This document shows positions 8,835 through 18,347 of a DNA stretch of 64,000 bases, in pieces. The notes under the pieces were generated by a model. The model worked only from the letters and a program-made list of their open reading frames with translations. It did no database searches and was not told the origin of the DNA. The translations under genes and the position numbers were made by a program. The stretch is from Chlorogloeopsis sp. ULAP01 (GTDB lineage Bacteria; Cyanobacteriota; Cyanobacteriia; Cyanobacteriales; Nostocaceae). Location of the stretch: positions 124,001 through 188,000 of the forward strand of contig NZ_JAUDRH010000001.1 of the NCBI RefSeq assembly GCF_030381805.1. Direction: 5' to 3'. Position 1 is the first letter of the stretch. Each line of letters starts with the position of its first letter.

Positions 8835-9965
8835 ATGTCCGAAAAGCGTCAGGTGATATCTTTACTGAATCTCCTGTTAATTATCGCGACTTTCTTTTTA
8901 GTCGTACTATTGTGGCAACTGCGGAGCTTGCTGTTGACATTAATGATTGCAGTCGTTCTAGCAGCAGCGATCGCCCCCATAGTTGATGCTGCGCAAAGAT
9001 TGCGCTTGCCACGTTGGTTGGGTGTAATTTTGGCTTACATGGGTTTAATCGCTAGCTTAGTTGGGCTAGGTTTAATTATTGGCCCCTCTGTTGCCGATCA
9101 AATTCAAAGATTGGGTAGTAGACTACCAGTCTATCTGGACAATTTACGGATGGCATTGGAAAATTTAGCCGTGCGGATGGGAATTTATCAGCTAGAGTCC
9201 ATAGATCAATTCTTTGATATCCAAGCACTCACTAATTGGTTGATTCGTTCTAGCCAGCAGTTGTTGGTGCGTTCTTTTGGATTAACTCGCGGTATCGTTG
9301 GTGGTGTCGTAAATTTGATTTTAGCTTTGGTAATTTCTGCCTACATGGTTGCTGGTAGCGAAAATTTGATTAAAGGATTGGTGGCACTGTTTCCCAAGCC
9401 CTGGGATGAGCGCCTTGCTGCCCAAGTTGTACCCATTTCTCGCCGGATGGGAGGTTATATCCAAGGTCGAGTTTTGGTGTCCGCTATTTTAGCCTTTGCT
9501 ATTACACTGGGTTTAGGCATTTTGGGACTTTCGGAGTTTGCCTTAGCATTGGGTGTAATTGCTGGCTTTACAAATTTGATACCATTTGTCGGGCCGATAT
9601 TAGGAGCGATCCCAGCTTTAATAGTCGCAATTCCTCAAGGAGGGTTAACTTTCCTCTGGGTACTATTGTTATTTGTCATTATCCAGAATTTAGAAAGTTA
9701 CGTACTCGATCCTTTGCTGGTAGGTTCTTCAGTGCGAGTTCATCCGTTATATCAACTTTTAGCAGTACTAGGAGGAACGCAAGTTTTAGGAATTATTGGT
9801 GCTGTAATCGTCCCACCTTGGATCGCTGGTTTGGCAGTGTTACTAGAGAATCTTTATCTACGTCCAAAATTAATCGCAGAACAGAAAGATAATCTCTCAG
9901 AAGCTGTAATTTGTTCAGATAACCAACAATTGTCGGATGGAGCATCTAAATTATCTGGGAAATAA
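8835..9965 (+). CDS. AI-2E family transporter-like membrane protein
   Basis: A 376-residue integral membrane protein of the PerM/AI-2E exporter family (UPF0118). It has paired hydrophobic helices at the N-terminus, a soluble central part near residues 85-145, then several more helices with the family motifs GGYIQGRV and FTNLIPFVGPILGAIPA, and YVLDPLLVG near the end. Family members include small-molecule exporters and Na+/H+ antiporters; the substrate cannot be told. It starts 73 bases after cysS with repeats between, so co-transcription is uncertain. Confidence 0.85.
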   Translation: MSEKRQVISLLNLLLIIATFFLVVLLWQLRSLLLTLMIAVVLAAAIAPIVDAAQRLRLPRWLGVILAYMGLIASLVGLGLIIGPSVADQIQRLGSRLPVYLDNLRMALENLAVRMGIYQLESIDQFFDIQALTNWLIRSSQQLLVRSFGLTRGIVGGVVNLILALVISAYMVAGSENLIKGLVALFPKPWDERLAAQVVPISRRMGGYIQGRVLVSAILAFAITLGLGILGLSEFALALGVIAGFTNLIPFVGPILGAIPALIVAIPQGGLTFLWVLLLFVIIQNLESYVLDPLLVGSSVRVHPLYQLLAVLGGTQVLGIIGAVIVPPWIAGLAVLLENLYLRPKLIAEQKDNLSEAVICSDNQQLSDGASKLSGK

Positions 9966-10081
9966 CCCCGTTCCCTGTTCCCTATTCCCTGTGTTTCTTG
10001 AGAGGTATAAGGTTAAGAAAAGGTTATTTATTGATAAATGTAATTGATTTCCACTTATATTTACTGGAATTTTAAGAAAAT

Positions 10082-11524
10082 ATGTGGTCTGAACTAACAA
10101 AAGCGATCGCCAATATCAACATTCCCGCAGATTGGATTGGGATCAGGGTAGTTAAAGAAACTTCTTCCCACCGTTATTTCCGCGATGCCTTACCGCAAAG
10201 TAATGGCAAATCTTTCACAATTGGAGCAATGCTGGAAGTAATGGTAAATGGCTGCATTGGCTATGCTGCTACCAATCATCTAGAACTTGCGAGTTTGCAA
10301 GCTGCTGCCGAAAAAGCTTATAAACAGGCACAAGCAGCAAGTCAGTGGTGGATACATCCATTTCAACCAGCAACTGAGCGTCCTAAGGTTGTTGGTGAAT
10401 ATATTTCCCCCTTTCTCGAACCATTGGATGCTCTGAGTGCTGCTGAAATCAATGATTTGCTAGTCCGTACCTGCCATACTCTGAAAGTATCCGAACAAAT
10501 AGTCCAAACTACAGCTAGTGCTACCACTACCGAAAGAGAAACTTGGTTCACAAGCAGTAATGGCTCTGAGGTATATCAAAATTTTATTTCCTTACGTCAG
10601 CATTACGGAGCGATCGCCCAAGAAGGAGCGATCGTGCAGCACCGTACTAACAATGGTTGGGAAGCTAACTGTTACCAAGGTGGCATAGAGCTATTCAAAC
10701 AAGAAGATATATGGCAACGGGTGCAGCACATTGGCGAACAGGCAGTCGAACTTCTAACAGCCCAAGAGTGTCCAACTACACGCACAAATCTGGTATTAGC
10801 CCCAGATCAAATGATGTTGCAAATTCATGAAAGTGTCGGACACCCTCTAGAAATTGACAGAATTCTAGGAGACGAGCGCAACTATGCCGGAGGTAGCTTT
10901 GTTAACAAAAGTGATTTCGGCGTTTTGGTATATGGTTCTCCCCTGATGAATATTACCTTTGACCCTACCGTATCTGGAGAATTTGCCAGCTATGGCTTTG
11001 ATGATACTGGTGCTGTGGCAACGCGGGAGTATTTAATTAAGGAAGGTGTATTACTGCGGGGCTTGGGCAGTTTAGAAAGTCAGAAAAGAGCTGGGATACC
11101 AGGAGTAGCTTGTGCGCGTGCTTGCTCTTGGAATCGACCTGCTATTGACCGGATGGCAAACTTAAATTTAGAACCAGGAAAAGCATCTTTTGAAGAAATT
11201 ATTGCTGGCATAGAACATGGAGTTTACATGGAGTCTAACCGCTCTTGGTCAATAGACGATCGCCGCTATAAATTTCAATTTGGTTGCGAGTATGCAAAAT
11301 TGATTGAAAATGGCAAATTCACCAAAACACTCCGCAATCCTAATTATCGAGCTACAACTCCAGAGTTTTGGCACAGCTTAATTAAAGTTGGCAACTCCTC
11401 GACTTGGGAAATGTACGGTACCCCTTACTGCGGCAAAGGAGAACCAAATCAAGCTATTTGGGTAGGACATGGTTCACCCGTTTGTGTGTTTGCTAATGTC
11501 GAAGTATTTGGCGGCGGAACTTGA
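10082..11524 (+). CDS. tldD: TldD-like metalloprotease subunit
   Basis: A 480-residue TldD/PmbA family protein. The zinc site of the TldD-type subunit is visible as HESVGH (His249, Glu250, His254), followed by PLEIDR and GDERNYAGGSF. In the TldD/TldE heterodimer this subunit supplies the catalytic metal, and the pair degrades unfolded peptides or matures modified peptides such as microcin B17. The partner gene follows on the same strand after a 213-base repeat-rich gap. Its client here is unknown. Confidence 0.92.
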   Translation: MWSELTKAIANINIPADWIGIRVVKETSSHRYFRDALPQSNGKSFTIGAMLEVMVNGCIGYAATNHLELASLQAAAEKAYKQAQAASQWWIHPFQPATERPKVVGEYISPFLEPLDALSAAEINDLLVRTCHTLKVSEQIVQTTASATTTERETWFTSSNGSEVYQNFISLRQHYGAIAQEGAIVQHRTNNGWEANCYQGGIELFKQEDIWQRVQHIGEQAVELLTAQECPTTRTNLVLAPDQMMLQIHESVGHPLEIDRILGDERNYAGGSFVNKSDFGVLVYGSPLMNITFDPTVSGEFASYGFDDTGAVATREYLIKEGVLLRGLGSLESQKRAGIPGVACARACSWNRPAIDRMANLNLEPGKASFEEIIAGIEHGVYMESNRSWSIDDRRYKFQFGCEYAKLIENGKFTKTLRNPNYRATTPEFWHSLIKVGNSSTWEMYGTPYCGKGEPNQAIWVGHGSPVCVFANVEVFGGGT

Positions 11525-11737
11525 AGAGGACAAGGGGACAAGGAGACGCGGAGACACGGAGACAAGGAGGTGAGGGAGGTGAAGAAGGTGAGGTAGTTGA
11601 GGAATTAATAAGAGTAAATTCTTCCCCATCTTCTCTATCTCCCTCATCTCTTCCTCCTCCACTCTCCCACTCCTCTTACTAATCCCTAGCCCCTAGCCTA
11701 AGCGCCTCTAGCCCCTTTTTTCTAGATAGGAAGATAA
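11525..11737 (+). repeat. purine-rich tandem repeats between tldD and tldE genes
   Basis: The first 80 bases are GGACAAG, GGAGACG and GGTGAGG-like units. A pyrimidine-rich complement (CTCCCTCATCTCTTCC style) follows, then CCCTAGC repeats up to 11720. The purine-rich and pyrimidine-rich halves could fold back on each other. The same vocabulary appears inside recO (58849-58990). Confidence 0.65.
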
Positions 11738-13084
11738 ATGAAACACCAGGAACCCTCTGCTTTTGAAGCCAGCTTTAACCAATTAATTGAAACTCTTTTA
11801 AATAAGAAAGAAGAAAGTGAACAATTCACTGTGAAATTGAGCAGTGAATATAGTCAATTTACGCGTTTCAATCATGCCAAAGTGCGACAAACAGGTACTG
11901 TTGCTGATGGCTGGGCTGAGTTGACTTTAATGCAAGATCAGCGCAGTAGTTTTCGGCTAATTCCTTTCACCGGCGATCGAGAAGTGGATTGGCAGGTGGC
12001 ATACAAAGCTTTGCAAGAACTACGTGAAGAGGTTCCTCTGCTACCTTTAGATCCCTATTTAGTTTTACCATCAGGAACTAATGCCAGTAGAGAAATTCAT
12101 ATAGGTAATTTGTTACCGGAAGAAACTGTAGTGCCAAGGGTACTCGAATTGGTGAATGAATTAGATTTTACGGGTATCTATGCCGGAGGAACTGTAGTTA
12201 AAGCCTATGCTGATTCTAGTGGTCAGAAACACTGGTTTGCTACAGATTCTTTTACTTTAGATTATTCTATATTCACTCCCGAAGAACAAGCTGTCAAAGG
12301 TACTTTTGCAGGCAGTAATTGGCACCAAGAAGCTTACACAGCCAAAATTGATGAAGCTAAAAAGCAACTAAAATTACTTTCTCGATCTATTAAACAATTA
12401 CCACGAGGAAATTATAAAACTTATTTTGCGCCCGCAGCAGTTGCTGATTTATTAAGTATGCTTTCTTGGGGAGGTGTGAGCGAAGCTGATTTACAACAAG
12501 GAAACAGCGCTCTAGCAGCCCTATCTCGTCAAGAAAAATTACTTTCTCCTACATTTAATCTTAAAGAAAACTTTCAACTGGGATTAGTACCGCGCTTTAA
12601 TGAATGGGGAGAAATGGCAGCACCCGAATTACCAATAATTACAAATGGAATTTTGGTTAATACTCTAATCAATTCTCGTACTGCTAAGGAATATCAAAAA
12701 ACTGCCAATGGTGCTAACACTGCTGAGTCTTTGCGTGCGCCGGAATTAAGTCCGGGAAATTTAGCATTTGATCGGATTCTGCCAAGTTTGGATACTGGAT
12801 TGTATGTATCAAATTTGCATTACTTAAATTGGAGCGATCGCCCCACGGGAAGAATCACTGGTATGACTCGTTATGCCTGTTTTTGGGTAGAAGGTGGCGA
12901 AATTATTGCTCCAATAGAAAATTTGCGCTTCGATGAGAGTCTTTATCGGTTTTGGGGAGAAAATCTGGTAGATTTGACTGATTTTCAAGAATTTATTTCA
13001 GAAGTTGGAACATACGAAGGTCGTCAACTCGGAGGTAGTATAGTTCCTGGTATGTTGGTTGAAGACTTTACATATACGCTTTAG
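11738..13084 (+). CDS. TldE/PmbA-like protease subunit
   Basis: A 448-residue TldD/PmbA family protein without the HExxxH zinc motif, as expected for the TldE (PmbA) half of the heterodimer. The late SPGNLAFD and the C-terminal GEIIAPIENLRFDESLY pattern are typical. A good AGGAAG ribosome-binding site lies before the ATG at 11738. It follows the tldD gene in the same direction and presumably forms the complex with it. Confidence 0.88.
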   Translation: MKHQEPSAFEASFNQLIETLLNKKEESEQFTVKLSSEYSQFTRFNHAKVRQTGTVADGWAELTLMQDQRSSFRLIPFTGDREVDWQVAYKALQELREEVPLLPLDPYLVLPSGTNASREIHIGNLLPEETVVPRVLELVNELDFTGIYAGGTVVKAYADSSGQKHWFATDSFTLDYSIFTPEEQAVKGTFAGSNWHQEAYTAKIDEAKKQLKLLSRSIKQLPRGNYKTYFAPAAVADLLSMLSWGGVSEADLQQGNSALAALSRQEKLLSPTFNLKENFQLGLVPRFNEWGEMAAPELPIITNGILVNTLINSRTAKEYQKTANGANTAESLRAPELSPGNLAFDRILPSLDTGLYVSNLHYLNWSDRPTGRITGMTRYACFWVEGGEIIAPIENLRFDESLYRFWGENLVDLTDFQEFISEVGTYEGRQLGGSIVPGMLVEDFTYTL

Positions 13085-13428
13085 TACGAAGATGTATATT
13101 TAGGCAAAATTTCGCTTTATGTCAACAGTAAATTTTGCCCATTCCAAAATATTGCATATTTTTACAAACATCTTGACAAAATACCCATATCAATATCCAT
13201 GAGATAGACTAAGTAAATAGGTGTATATAAAACAAACTAAAAATAAGTATTCAAGAGTTTTTTCGCCTATACCCAATGCTCTATAGCCTAATGCCTGGGT
13301 TTAACGAGTAGAAGTTTTTGCTCGCAGATTTACCGAGCAAAAAACTCTATCCAGGTATTAGGGGTAATGGCTATGGGAGTGAAATAGTATGTTTTATTAC
13401 CCACATAGTTGAATATGTGAGGTTAACG
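13085..13428. other. intergenic stretch with one inverted repeat
   Basis: An AT-rich gap of about 340 bases. GGCAAAATTT (13103-13112) pairs perfectly with AAATTTTGCC (13130-13139) around a 17-base loop; no T-run follows, so it is a weak terminator candidate for tldE. A frame open from a TTG at 13318 leads into the prenyltransferase gene but lacks a ribosome-binding site. Nothing else is recognisable. Confidence 0.5.
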
Positions 13429-14367
13429 ATGAGCGAACAATTACAGATTGACAAAAAAACTGGTTCGTTCACTTCTGCATCAGGAAATAATAATTCTTCT
13501 TTACCTGACTCTAGTGACAAAATTCGCCTAATTCGTGATTTTGCTCAACTTTTCCGATTACCAGTTGCGATCTTGGCTGCTTTAGTAGGTTGTGCTACTA
13601 TCTATGCGTTAAATTCAGCAGTTCCATTATATAAATACCTGCTGACGGCAATTATTTTAGTTTGCACACACTCTGCCGCCTGTGCAATCAATGACTATTG
13701 GGATGTAGAGAAAGATAAAATAGATCATCCACAAAGACCTTTACCATCTGGGCGTCTTTCTCTGCAACAAGTTTGGTGGGCTGCTACTATTCTGTTTGTC
13801 TGCGCTCTAATCGCAGCAATTCCTCTTGGGATCTATTGCTTGATCCTAGTAGCCGTGAGTTCCATCTTGCTATGGAATTACTCCCATCTGTTAGCCCGTA
13901 ACGGTATTTTTGCGAATTTTATTGTGGCAGCGATCGCAGGTGCAATCATTTTTCTGGGTAGTTTAGTAGTAAATCGCCCTTTGGCGCTACTGTATCCTAG
14001 TGCTTTTGCATTCTGCTACACCCTCGCCAAAGAAATCATCTGGGATGTGCATGATGCAGCAGGCGATCGCGCCCAGGGAATTATCACCGTTGTCAATTCT
14101 TGGGGAAAGAAAAAGGCTTTCTCAATTAGTTGGGGATTAATTGGTATGTTGCTTGTGTCAATTCCTCTTGCAGTATTACTGCTACCAATGGCACATCCTC
14201 TGATATTTGGAGTTTTCTCCTCAGTTATGTTGCTGATGATGGGAATGGCACTGGCACGTTATCAATATCAAGATAGTGTGAATGCTTACGAAGGATTTGT
14301 GTTTTGGGATCGCATAGGTATGCTTGTGGGAGCAGTAGGTTTGTTGGGGGCTGCTCCGGCAGTTTAA
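13429..14367 (+). CDS. UbiA family prenyltransferase
   Basis: A 312-residue intramembrane prenyltransferase with about eight or nine hydrophobic helices. The two Asp-rich motifs that bind prenyl diphosphate through Mg2+ are NDYWDVEKDKIDHPQRP (first) and DVHDAAGDRAQG (second). The motif style resembles geranylgeranylglyceryl-phosphate or digeranylgeranyl synthases and their cyanobacterial relatives; the acceptor is not predictable. I chose the ATG at 13429 because GTGAGGT precedes it by a good distance; a TTG at 13318 would add 37 odd residues. Confidence 0.9.
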   Translation: MSEQLQIDKKTGSFTSASGNNNSSLPDSSDKIRLIRDFAQLFRLPVAILAALVGCATIYALNSAVPLYKYLLTAIILVCTHSAACAINDYWDVEKDKIDHPQRPLPSGRLSLQQVWWAATILFVCALIAAIPLGIYCLILVAVSSILLWNYSHLLARNGIFANFIVAAIAGAIIFLGSLVVNRPLALLYPSAFAFCYTLAKEIIWDVHDAAGDRAQGIITVVNSWGKKKAFSISWGLIGMLLVSIPLAVLLLPMAHPLIFGVFSSVMLLMMGMALARYQYQDSVNAYEGFVFWDRIGMLVGAVGLLGAAPAV

Positions 14368-14490
14368 TATCAGATGCAGATGAACGCATAAATATAAATC
14401 TTGTGGTGCGGACATCTTGTCTGCACCGGACGGACTAGAAGCTCATCCCACAAGAAAGCTATCATGCACAAAACTAGCTGTGATAGACAT

Positions 14491-14787
14491 ATGAGTGATG
14501 TAGATAAACAGTGGGAAGAGTTGAAGCGTAACTTTCCTATTGGACACAAATTTTATGGCGAGGTTGCAAGCATCAAGCCTTTTGGTGTTTTTGTGTATCT
14601 GGGCTATCAAGTTGTGAACGGTTATAAATTCAGCGGAATAATAGATATTGCTACACAATCGGATAGTGATTCATCTGGCTTACCGACGGATAATTCTTTG
14701 TGGCCGCAGGTTGGTCAACGAATTCATTGCAAAGTAATTGCTTATCGGGAATACAACAAAGAAGTAGACTTAAGATTGGTTCAATAG
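14491..14787 (+). CDS. S1-domain RNA-binding small protein
   Basis: A protein of about 98 residues that is essentially a single S1/OB-fold domain: GHKFYGEVASIKPFGVFVYLG, then GIIDI, and a later VGQRIHCKVIAYREYNKEVDLRL. S1 domains bind single-stranded RNA. Stand-alone S1 proteins often act on ribosomes or RNA turnover; the partner is not known here. ATGs at 14464 and 14491 are both possible. I prefer the second because the family-like part (SDVDKQWEELKRNFP) follows it directly. Confidence 0.72.
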   Translation: MSDVDKQWEELKRNFPIGHKFYGEVASIKPFGVFVYLGYQVVNGYKFSGIIDIATQSDSDSSGLPTDNSLWPQVGQRIHCKVIAYREYNKEVDLRLVQ

Positions 14788-14816
14788 AAAAACAAACATA
14801 ACTATGCTGTTTGGCA

Positions 14817-14945
14817 ATGCTAAGAACTGTCGGAGGCATTTATAAAAATGGGCAAACTGAACTGAATTAGACACCGCAGGATGTGAGCGATCGCGCTAAA
14901 GTTCTTGTTACTTTCTTGTTACTTTTATTAAACCTGGCAAATTGA
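14817..14945 (+). pseudogene. broken copy of a small antitoxin-like gene
   Basis: Read from the ATG at 14817, the frame gives MLRTVGGIYKNGQTELN, a TAG stop at 14868-14870, then TPQDVSDRAKVLVTFL in the same frame. This parallels the translation at 34981 (MFKTVEGIYKNGKIELAE through SRVFVTFLEN), so both are copies of one small gene family. Here the stop comes at codon 18 and the 3' end has diverged. In related genomes such small proteins often sit next to PIN-type toxins; no toxin gene is visible beside this copy. Confidence 0.6.
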
Positions 14946-14979
14946 ATAAATAGTTAGACCAATTCTCTATAAAAGTAAG

Positions 14980-15036
14980 CTTAATTAGCCTGCCTCCGCA
15001 GGCTTAGTTTGTATAGCCGCACCCTTCTAGGGTGTC
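14980..15036 (-). repeat. hairpin repeat of the GCGGCTATACAAAC family
   Basis: On the minus strand this reads as CCCTAGAAG, then GGCTATACAAAC, then the hairpin AGCCTGC-GGAG-GCAGGCT (stem 14987-14993 with 14998-15004). The same order of motifs appears at 51036-51090. It is a dispersed palindromic repeat, and lying just past the acetyltransferase stop it could also act as a transcript end. Confidence 0.6.
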
Positions 15037-15042
15037 GGAATA

Positions 15043-15621
15043 TTAGGATTTCAAAGAGCGAATGACGCGACAGGGATTGCCAGCAGCAACGACATTAGCA
15101 GGAACGTCTTTGACAACAACGCTCCCGGCACCAATAGTAGTATTGTCACCAATCGTCACACCCGGACAAATAATTGCACCACCACCAATCCAGACATTAT
15201 TACCAATCGTGACAGGAGCAGCTAATTCTAGCTCTCTGTGCCTAAGTCGTTGGATCGGATCGGTGGGATGATAGGCAGTGTAAATCTGCACGTAAGGAGC
15301 GCAAAGAAGATTGTCGCCTATATGCACGGTGTTACAGTCTAGAATTACGCAGCCAAAATTCATATATAAATTTTTACCAGCATATATATTGCTACCGTAG
15401 TCACACAGAAATGGTGGTATAACCTCAAAATTTTGACCTAGTTTGCCAAACAGTTCTTGGAGAATTTGCGATCGCTGTTCTAATTCTTCTTCGGTAGTAG
15501 CATTGTAAAAACGAGTCAGCCGACGCGCTCTTTGACGCTCAATCACTAGTTCAGGATCGGTGGAAAGATACAGCTCTCCTGCTAGCATTTTTTGTTTTTC
15601 AGTCTTTTGTGAATCTTGCAT
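15043..15621 (-). CDS. sugar O-acetyltransferase (left-handed beta-helix, maltose/galactoside type)
   Basis: A 192-residue acetyl-CoA-dependent transferase. An N-terminal maltose-acetyltransferase-type segment (MLAGELYLSTDPEL, then RARRLTRFYN) precedes hexapeptide repeats forming a left-handed beta-helix (VTIGNNVWIGGGAIICPGVT is typical), with the catalytic His region YTAYHP in the middle. Members acetylate sugars or capsule components. A GTG three codons upstream is possible, but I chose the ATG at 15621. It stands alone here, away from the glycan island. Confidence 0.88.
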   Translation of the reverse strand: MQDSQKTEKQKMLAGELYLSTDPELVIERQRARRLTRFYNATTEEELEQRSQILQELFGKLGQNFEVIPPFLCDYGSNIYAGKNLYMNFGCVILDCNTVHIGDNLLCAPYVQIYTAYHPTDPIQRLRHRELELAAPVTIGNNVWIGGGAIICPGVTIGDNTTIGAGSVVVKDVPANVVAAGNPCRVIRSLKS

Positions 15622-15732
15622 TGATCGCACAGAGAATCAAGTCCGGTTGAACACTTATCATTAGGGCTGACGCGGGGACACGGTGACGCGGAGAGTTTTT
15701 CTGATGAGCAATTAGGTAGACATGATTAATTA

Positions 15733-16356
15733 TCAAATAATATCTAACAAACTCTTCAACATTAAATAACAAGAGGTTGCCCCTGGATCTTGATGCCCTA
15801 CACTGCGTTCTCCTAAATAGCTAGCCCTACCTTTTTTTGCTTGCATGGGAATAGTTTCTTTCATACCCTGTTCTGCCGCAGCTACAGCTTTTTGCATTGC
15901 TTCCAGCATGAGTTTACCTTCTTTTGTCGCTTGCCCAAAAGCCGCTACAGCCGGAGATAAAGCATCCACCATTGTTTTATCATCTAGTTGTGCTTTGCCG
16001 CGTCCGATTACGCCTTCTAAACCGACTTGCAGCATTTGAAGCACATCTTGCTCGGTTAGTTCTTGTTTGCCTGTAGTTACTGTACTGGCTCGTAAAAATA
16101 GAGTGCCATAGAGAGGCCCGCTCGCACCACCCACTGTGGAAATTAGAGTCATGCTCACCGTTTTCAAAATGCTGCCGATATCTTTGTCTGCTGCACTCGG
16201 CAGTTGAGTTATCACCTTTTGGAAGCCGCGAACCATGTTGATACCATGATCAGCATCACCAATGGCTGCATCTAATTCTGTTAAATAGTCTTTGTTCTCC
16301 TCCAGTACAGTTGCAAATTTCTGCAACCATTTCACAACCTGCTCCTTGCTCACCAT
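15733..16356 (-). CDS. dhaL: dihydroxyacetone kinase subunit DhaL
   Basis: A 207-residue nucleotide-binding DhaL domain. The Mg2+-binding cluster is DAAIGDADHG, with Asp29, Asp34 and Asp36; GGASGPLYGTLFLRAS is the nucleotide loop, and GERSVGHQDPGA is the late motif. DhaL normally works with DhaK to phosphorylate dihydroxyacetone, using ADP tightly bound plus a phosphotransfer protein. No dhaK or dhaM gene is next to it, so its partner must be elsewhere or it works differently. Confidence 0.9.
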   Translation of the reverse strand: MVSKEQVVKWLQKFATVLEENKDYLTELDAAIGDADHGINMVRGFQKVITQLPSAADKDIGSILKTVSMTLISTVGGASGPLYGTLFLRASTVTTGKQELTEQDVLQMLQVGLEGVIGRGKAQLDDKTMVDALSPAVAAFGQATKEGKLMLEAMQKAVAAAEQGMKETIPMQAKKGRASYLGERSVGHQDPGATSCYLMLKSLLDII

Positions 16357-16602
16357 AGTTAACCTTACAGCCTTAATATGTGTACTTTAATACTACGGAA
16401 AATTATCTCAGGTGTTTTGAGAATGGTTAAAGCCTGTAATTATCGAACCATAATAATTTTAGGCTTCATAGACAGATAAAAAGCATCTCTTCAAAACAGC
16501 CACACTAAGCGATCGCATTGCTTTCCTCACGTAATACAATTGCAGAGAGGTGCTACATAGCTGAGAAAACGAAAAACAAAATCGAATCAAAGGAATGGAA
16601 TA

Positions 16603-17415
16603 ATGCCGTTTCTCACTGCTGATGATGGTGTTCCTATCTACTACACAGATCAGGGGCAAGGTATCCCTATCTTCCTCATTCACGGCTGGATGATGAACCA
16701 CCAATTTTTCAAATACAACATTCCGGTACTAGCCCAAACCCATCGTGTGGTAACTATGGACATTCGCGGTCATGGGTATTCGGGAAAGCAGGAGATTAAC
16801 TGGACATTGCAGCAGGCGGCTAGGGACGTGCGCCAGATCGTCAATTATCTGGATTTGAGTGAGGTGATCCTCGTTGGCTGGTCAATGGGAACTACTCTTA
16901 TTCACAATTATTTTGACCAATTTGGAGGCGAGAAGCTTAAAGGAGCCGTTTTTATTGACATGACACCCTATCTGCTCAAGACGGAGGATTGGGAACATGC
17001 CGTATTTGGTAAAATGGATCTTCAGGCAGCTGTGAATCTAGCATCCAGTATCATTAAAGACAGAATGCAAATTGCGGAAAAGTTTGTCCCAGGCTGCTTC
17101 AACGTTAATCAAGTAGTAGATCCGGCGCTTAGGGAATCGTGGATGCGAGAGTCGATGTTGACACCAAACAGTGCGATGGTCGCTTTTTGGCTGGATATGG
17201 TGACCTACGACTGGCGTTCCCATCTCGCGCAAATCCCAGTTCCTGTTTTACTATGTTATGGCGCACATAGTGCAGTTTATCCCACTCAGTTGGGCAAACA
17301 TATGCACGAACGTATCCATAATAGTCAGCTGATTATGTTTGAATACAGCGGTCACTCTCCATTTTGGGAAGAACCAGAGCGTTTCAATGCTGAAGTGGCA
17401 CGCTTTGCTGGCTAA
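16603..17415 (+). CDS. alpha/beta hydrolase
   Basis: A 270-residue alpha/beta-hydrolase. The oxyanion region is HGWMMNH, the nucleophile elbow GWSMGT with Ser94, and the catalytic His is His251 in GHSPFWEEP. The usual acidic residue after strand 6 (around YGAHSAVYP) is not obvious, so the triad acid may sit elsewhere. AAGGA precedes the ATG. It converges on a hydroxybutyrate-dehydrogenase-like gene with only 14 bases between stops. Substrate unknown; an esterase or lipase-like role is the broad guess. Confidence 0.85.
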   Translation: MPFLTADDGVPIYYTDQGQGIPIFLIHGWMMNHQFFKYNIPVLAQTHRVVTMDIRGHGYSGKQEINWTLQQAARDVRQIVNYLDLSEVILVGWSMGTTLIHNYFDQFGGEKLKGAVFIDMTPYLLKTEDWEHAVFGKMDLQAAVNLASSIIKDRMQIAEKFVPGCFNVNQVVDPALRESWMRESMLTPNSAMVAFWLDMVTYDWRSHLAQIPVPVLLCYGAHSAVYPTQLGKHMHERIHNSQLIMFEYSGHSPFWEEPERFNAEVARFAG

Positions 17416-17429
17416 TTTGCAGTTCAAAT

Positions 17430-18215
17430 TTACTGCGCTAACCAACCTGCATCAATTGGCAGTGCTGTGCCAGTCACAGTTTTACAGGCATCGCTGCATA
17501 GATAAATGGTCATAGCTGCAATCTGTTCTACAGTTACAAACTCCTTAATGGCATGATGCGCCAGCAGAACTTTAGGAATCACTTCATCCTCTGACAGGTG
17601 ATGGGCTTTGGCTTGTTCGGAAATTTGCTGACGTACCAAAGGAGTATCAACATAGCCAGGACAGATGGCATTTACGGTAATGCCAAACTCGGCTAAATCT
17701 AGCGCTGCTGCCTTGGTCAATCCTACTAGTCCGTGCTTGGCAGCTACATAAGCTGACTTGTAAGCTGATGCTACCAGACCATGTACAGAGGCGATGTTGA
17801 CGATCCGTCCCCATTTTTTCTCTTTCATCAACGGTAATACAGCACGGATGGTATAAAACGCCGAAGAAAGATTGGTGGCAATCATCGCATCCCATTTCTC
17901 GATGGGGAAAGTATCTATCGGCTCGACATACTGAATACCAGCATTATTAACCAGAATATCAATGCTACCTAGTTTCTTTTGTGCATCAGTAATCATTGTC
18001 GTAACTTCTTGCACATTACCCACATCGGCCTTGTAATATAAGATTCTTTGCCCCATCTTTTCCAACTCCTGACGGGTATTTTCTGCTTCTTGTGGCGTAT
18101 CGATCCCATTCAAAATAATATTCGCCCCTTCTTGCGCCATTGCTGAGGCAATACCGCGACCGATGCCAGTCAGCGAGCCAGTAATTAGGGCTGTTTTACC
18201 TTGTAATCTCATCAT
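17430..18215 (-). CDS. SDR family oxidoreductase, 3-hydroxybutyrate dehydrogenase-like
   Basis: A 261-residue classical short-chain dehydrogenase. TGSLTGIGRGIA is the NAD(P) loop, NNAGIQ follows, and the catalytic Ser, Tyr and Lys lie in IVNIASVHG and YKSAYVAAKHG. Features such as NAGIQYVEPIDTFP, CPGYVDTPLVRQQI and the C-terminal LPIDAGWLAQ are those of D-3-hydroxybutyrate dehydrogenases, which interconvert 3-hydroxybutyrate and acetoacetate. This would fit polyhydroxybutyrate turnover, but other substrates cannot be excluded. Confidence 0.87.
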   Translation of the reverse strand: MMRLQGKTALITGSLTGIGRGIASAMAQEGANIILNGIDTPQEAENTRQELEKMGQRILYYKADVGNVQEVTTMITDAQKKLGSIDILVNNAGIQYVEPIDTFPIEKWDAMIATNLSSAFYTIRAVLPLMKEKKWGRIVNIASVHGLVASAYKSAYVAAKHGLVGLTKAAALDLAEFGITVNAICPGYVDTPLVRQQISEQAKAHHLSEDEVIPKVLLAHHAIKEFVTVEQIAAMTIYLCSDACKTVTGTALPIDAGWLAQ

Positions 18216-18347
18216 GCATTGTCTCCTTTACCTTAGAGACTTGTGCTAAGACCTTTCTAGTTGGCTATGCTGAAGAACCGAAAAGTGGTTAAATTGACTC
18301 TAAATTTAGAGACGCGATATTTCGCGTCTCTTCTCTACTGCGATCGC

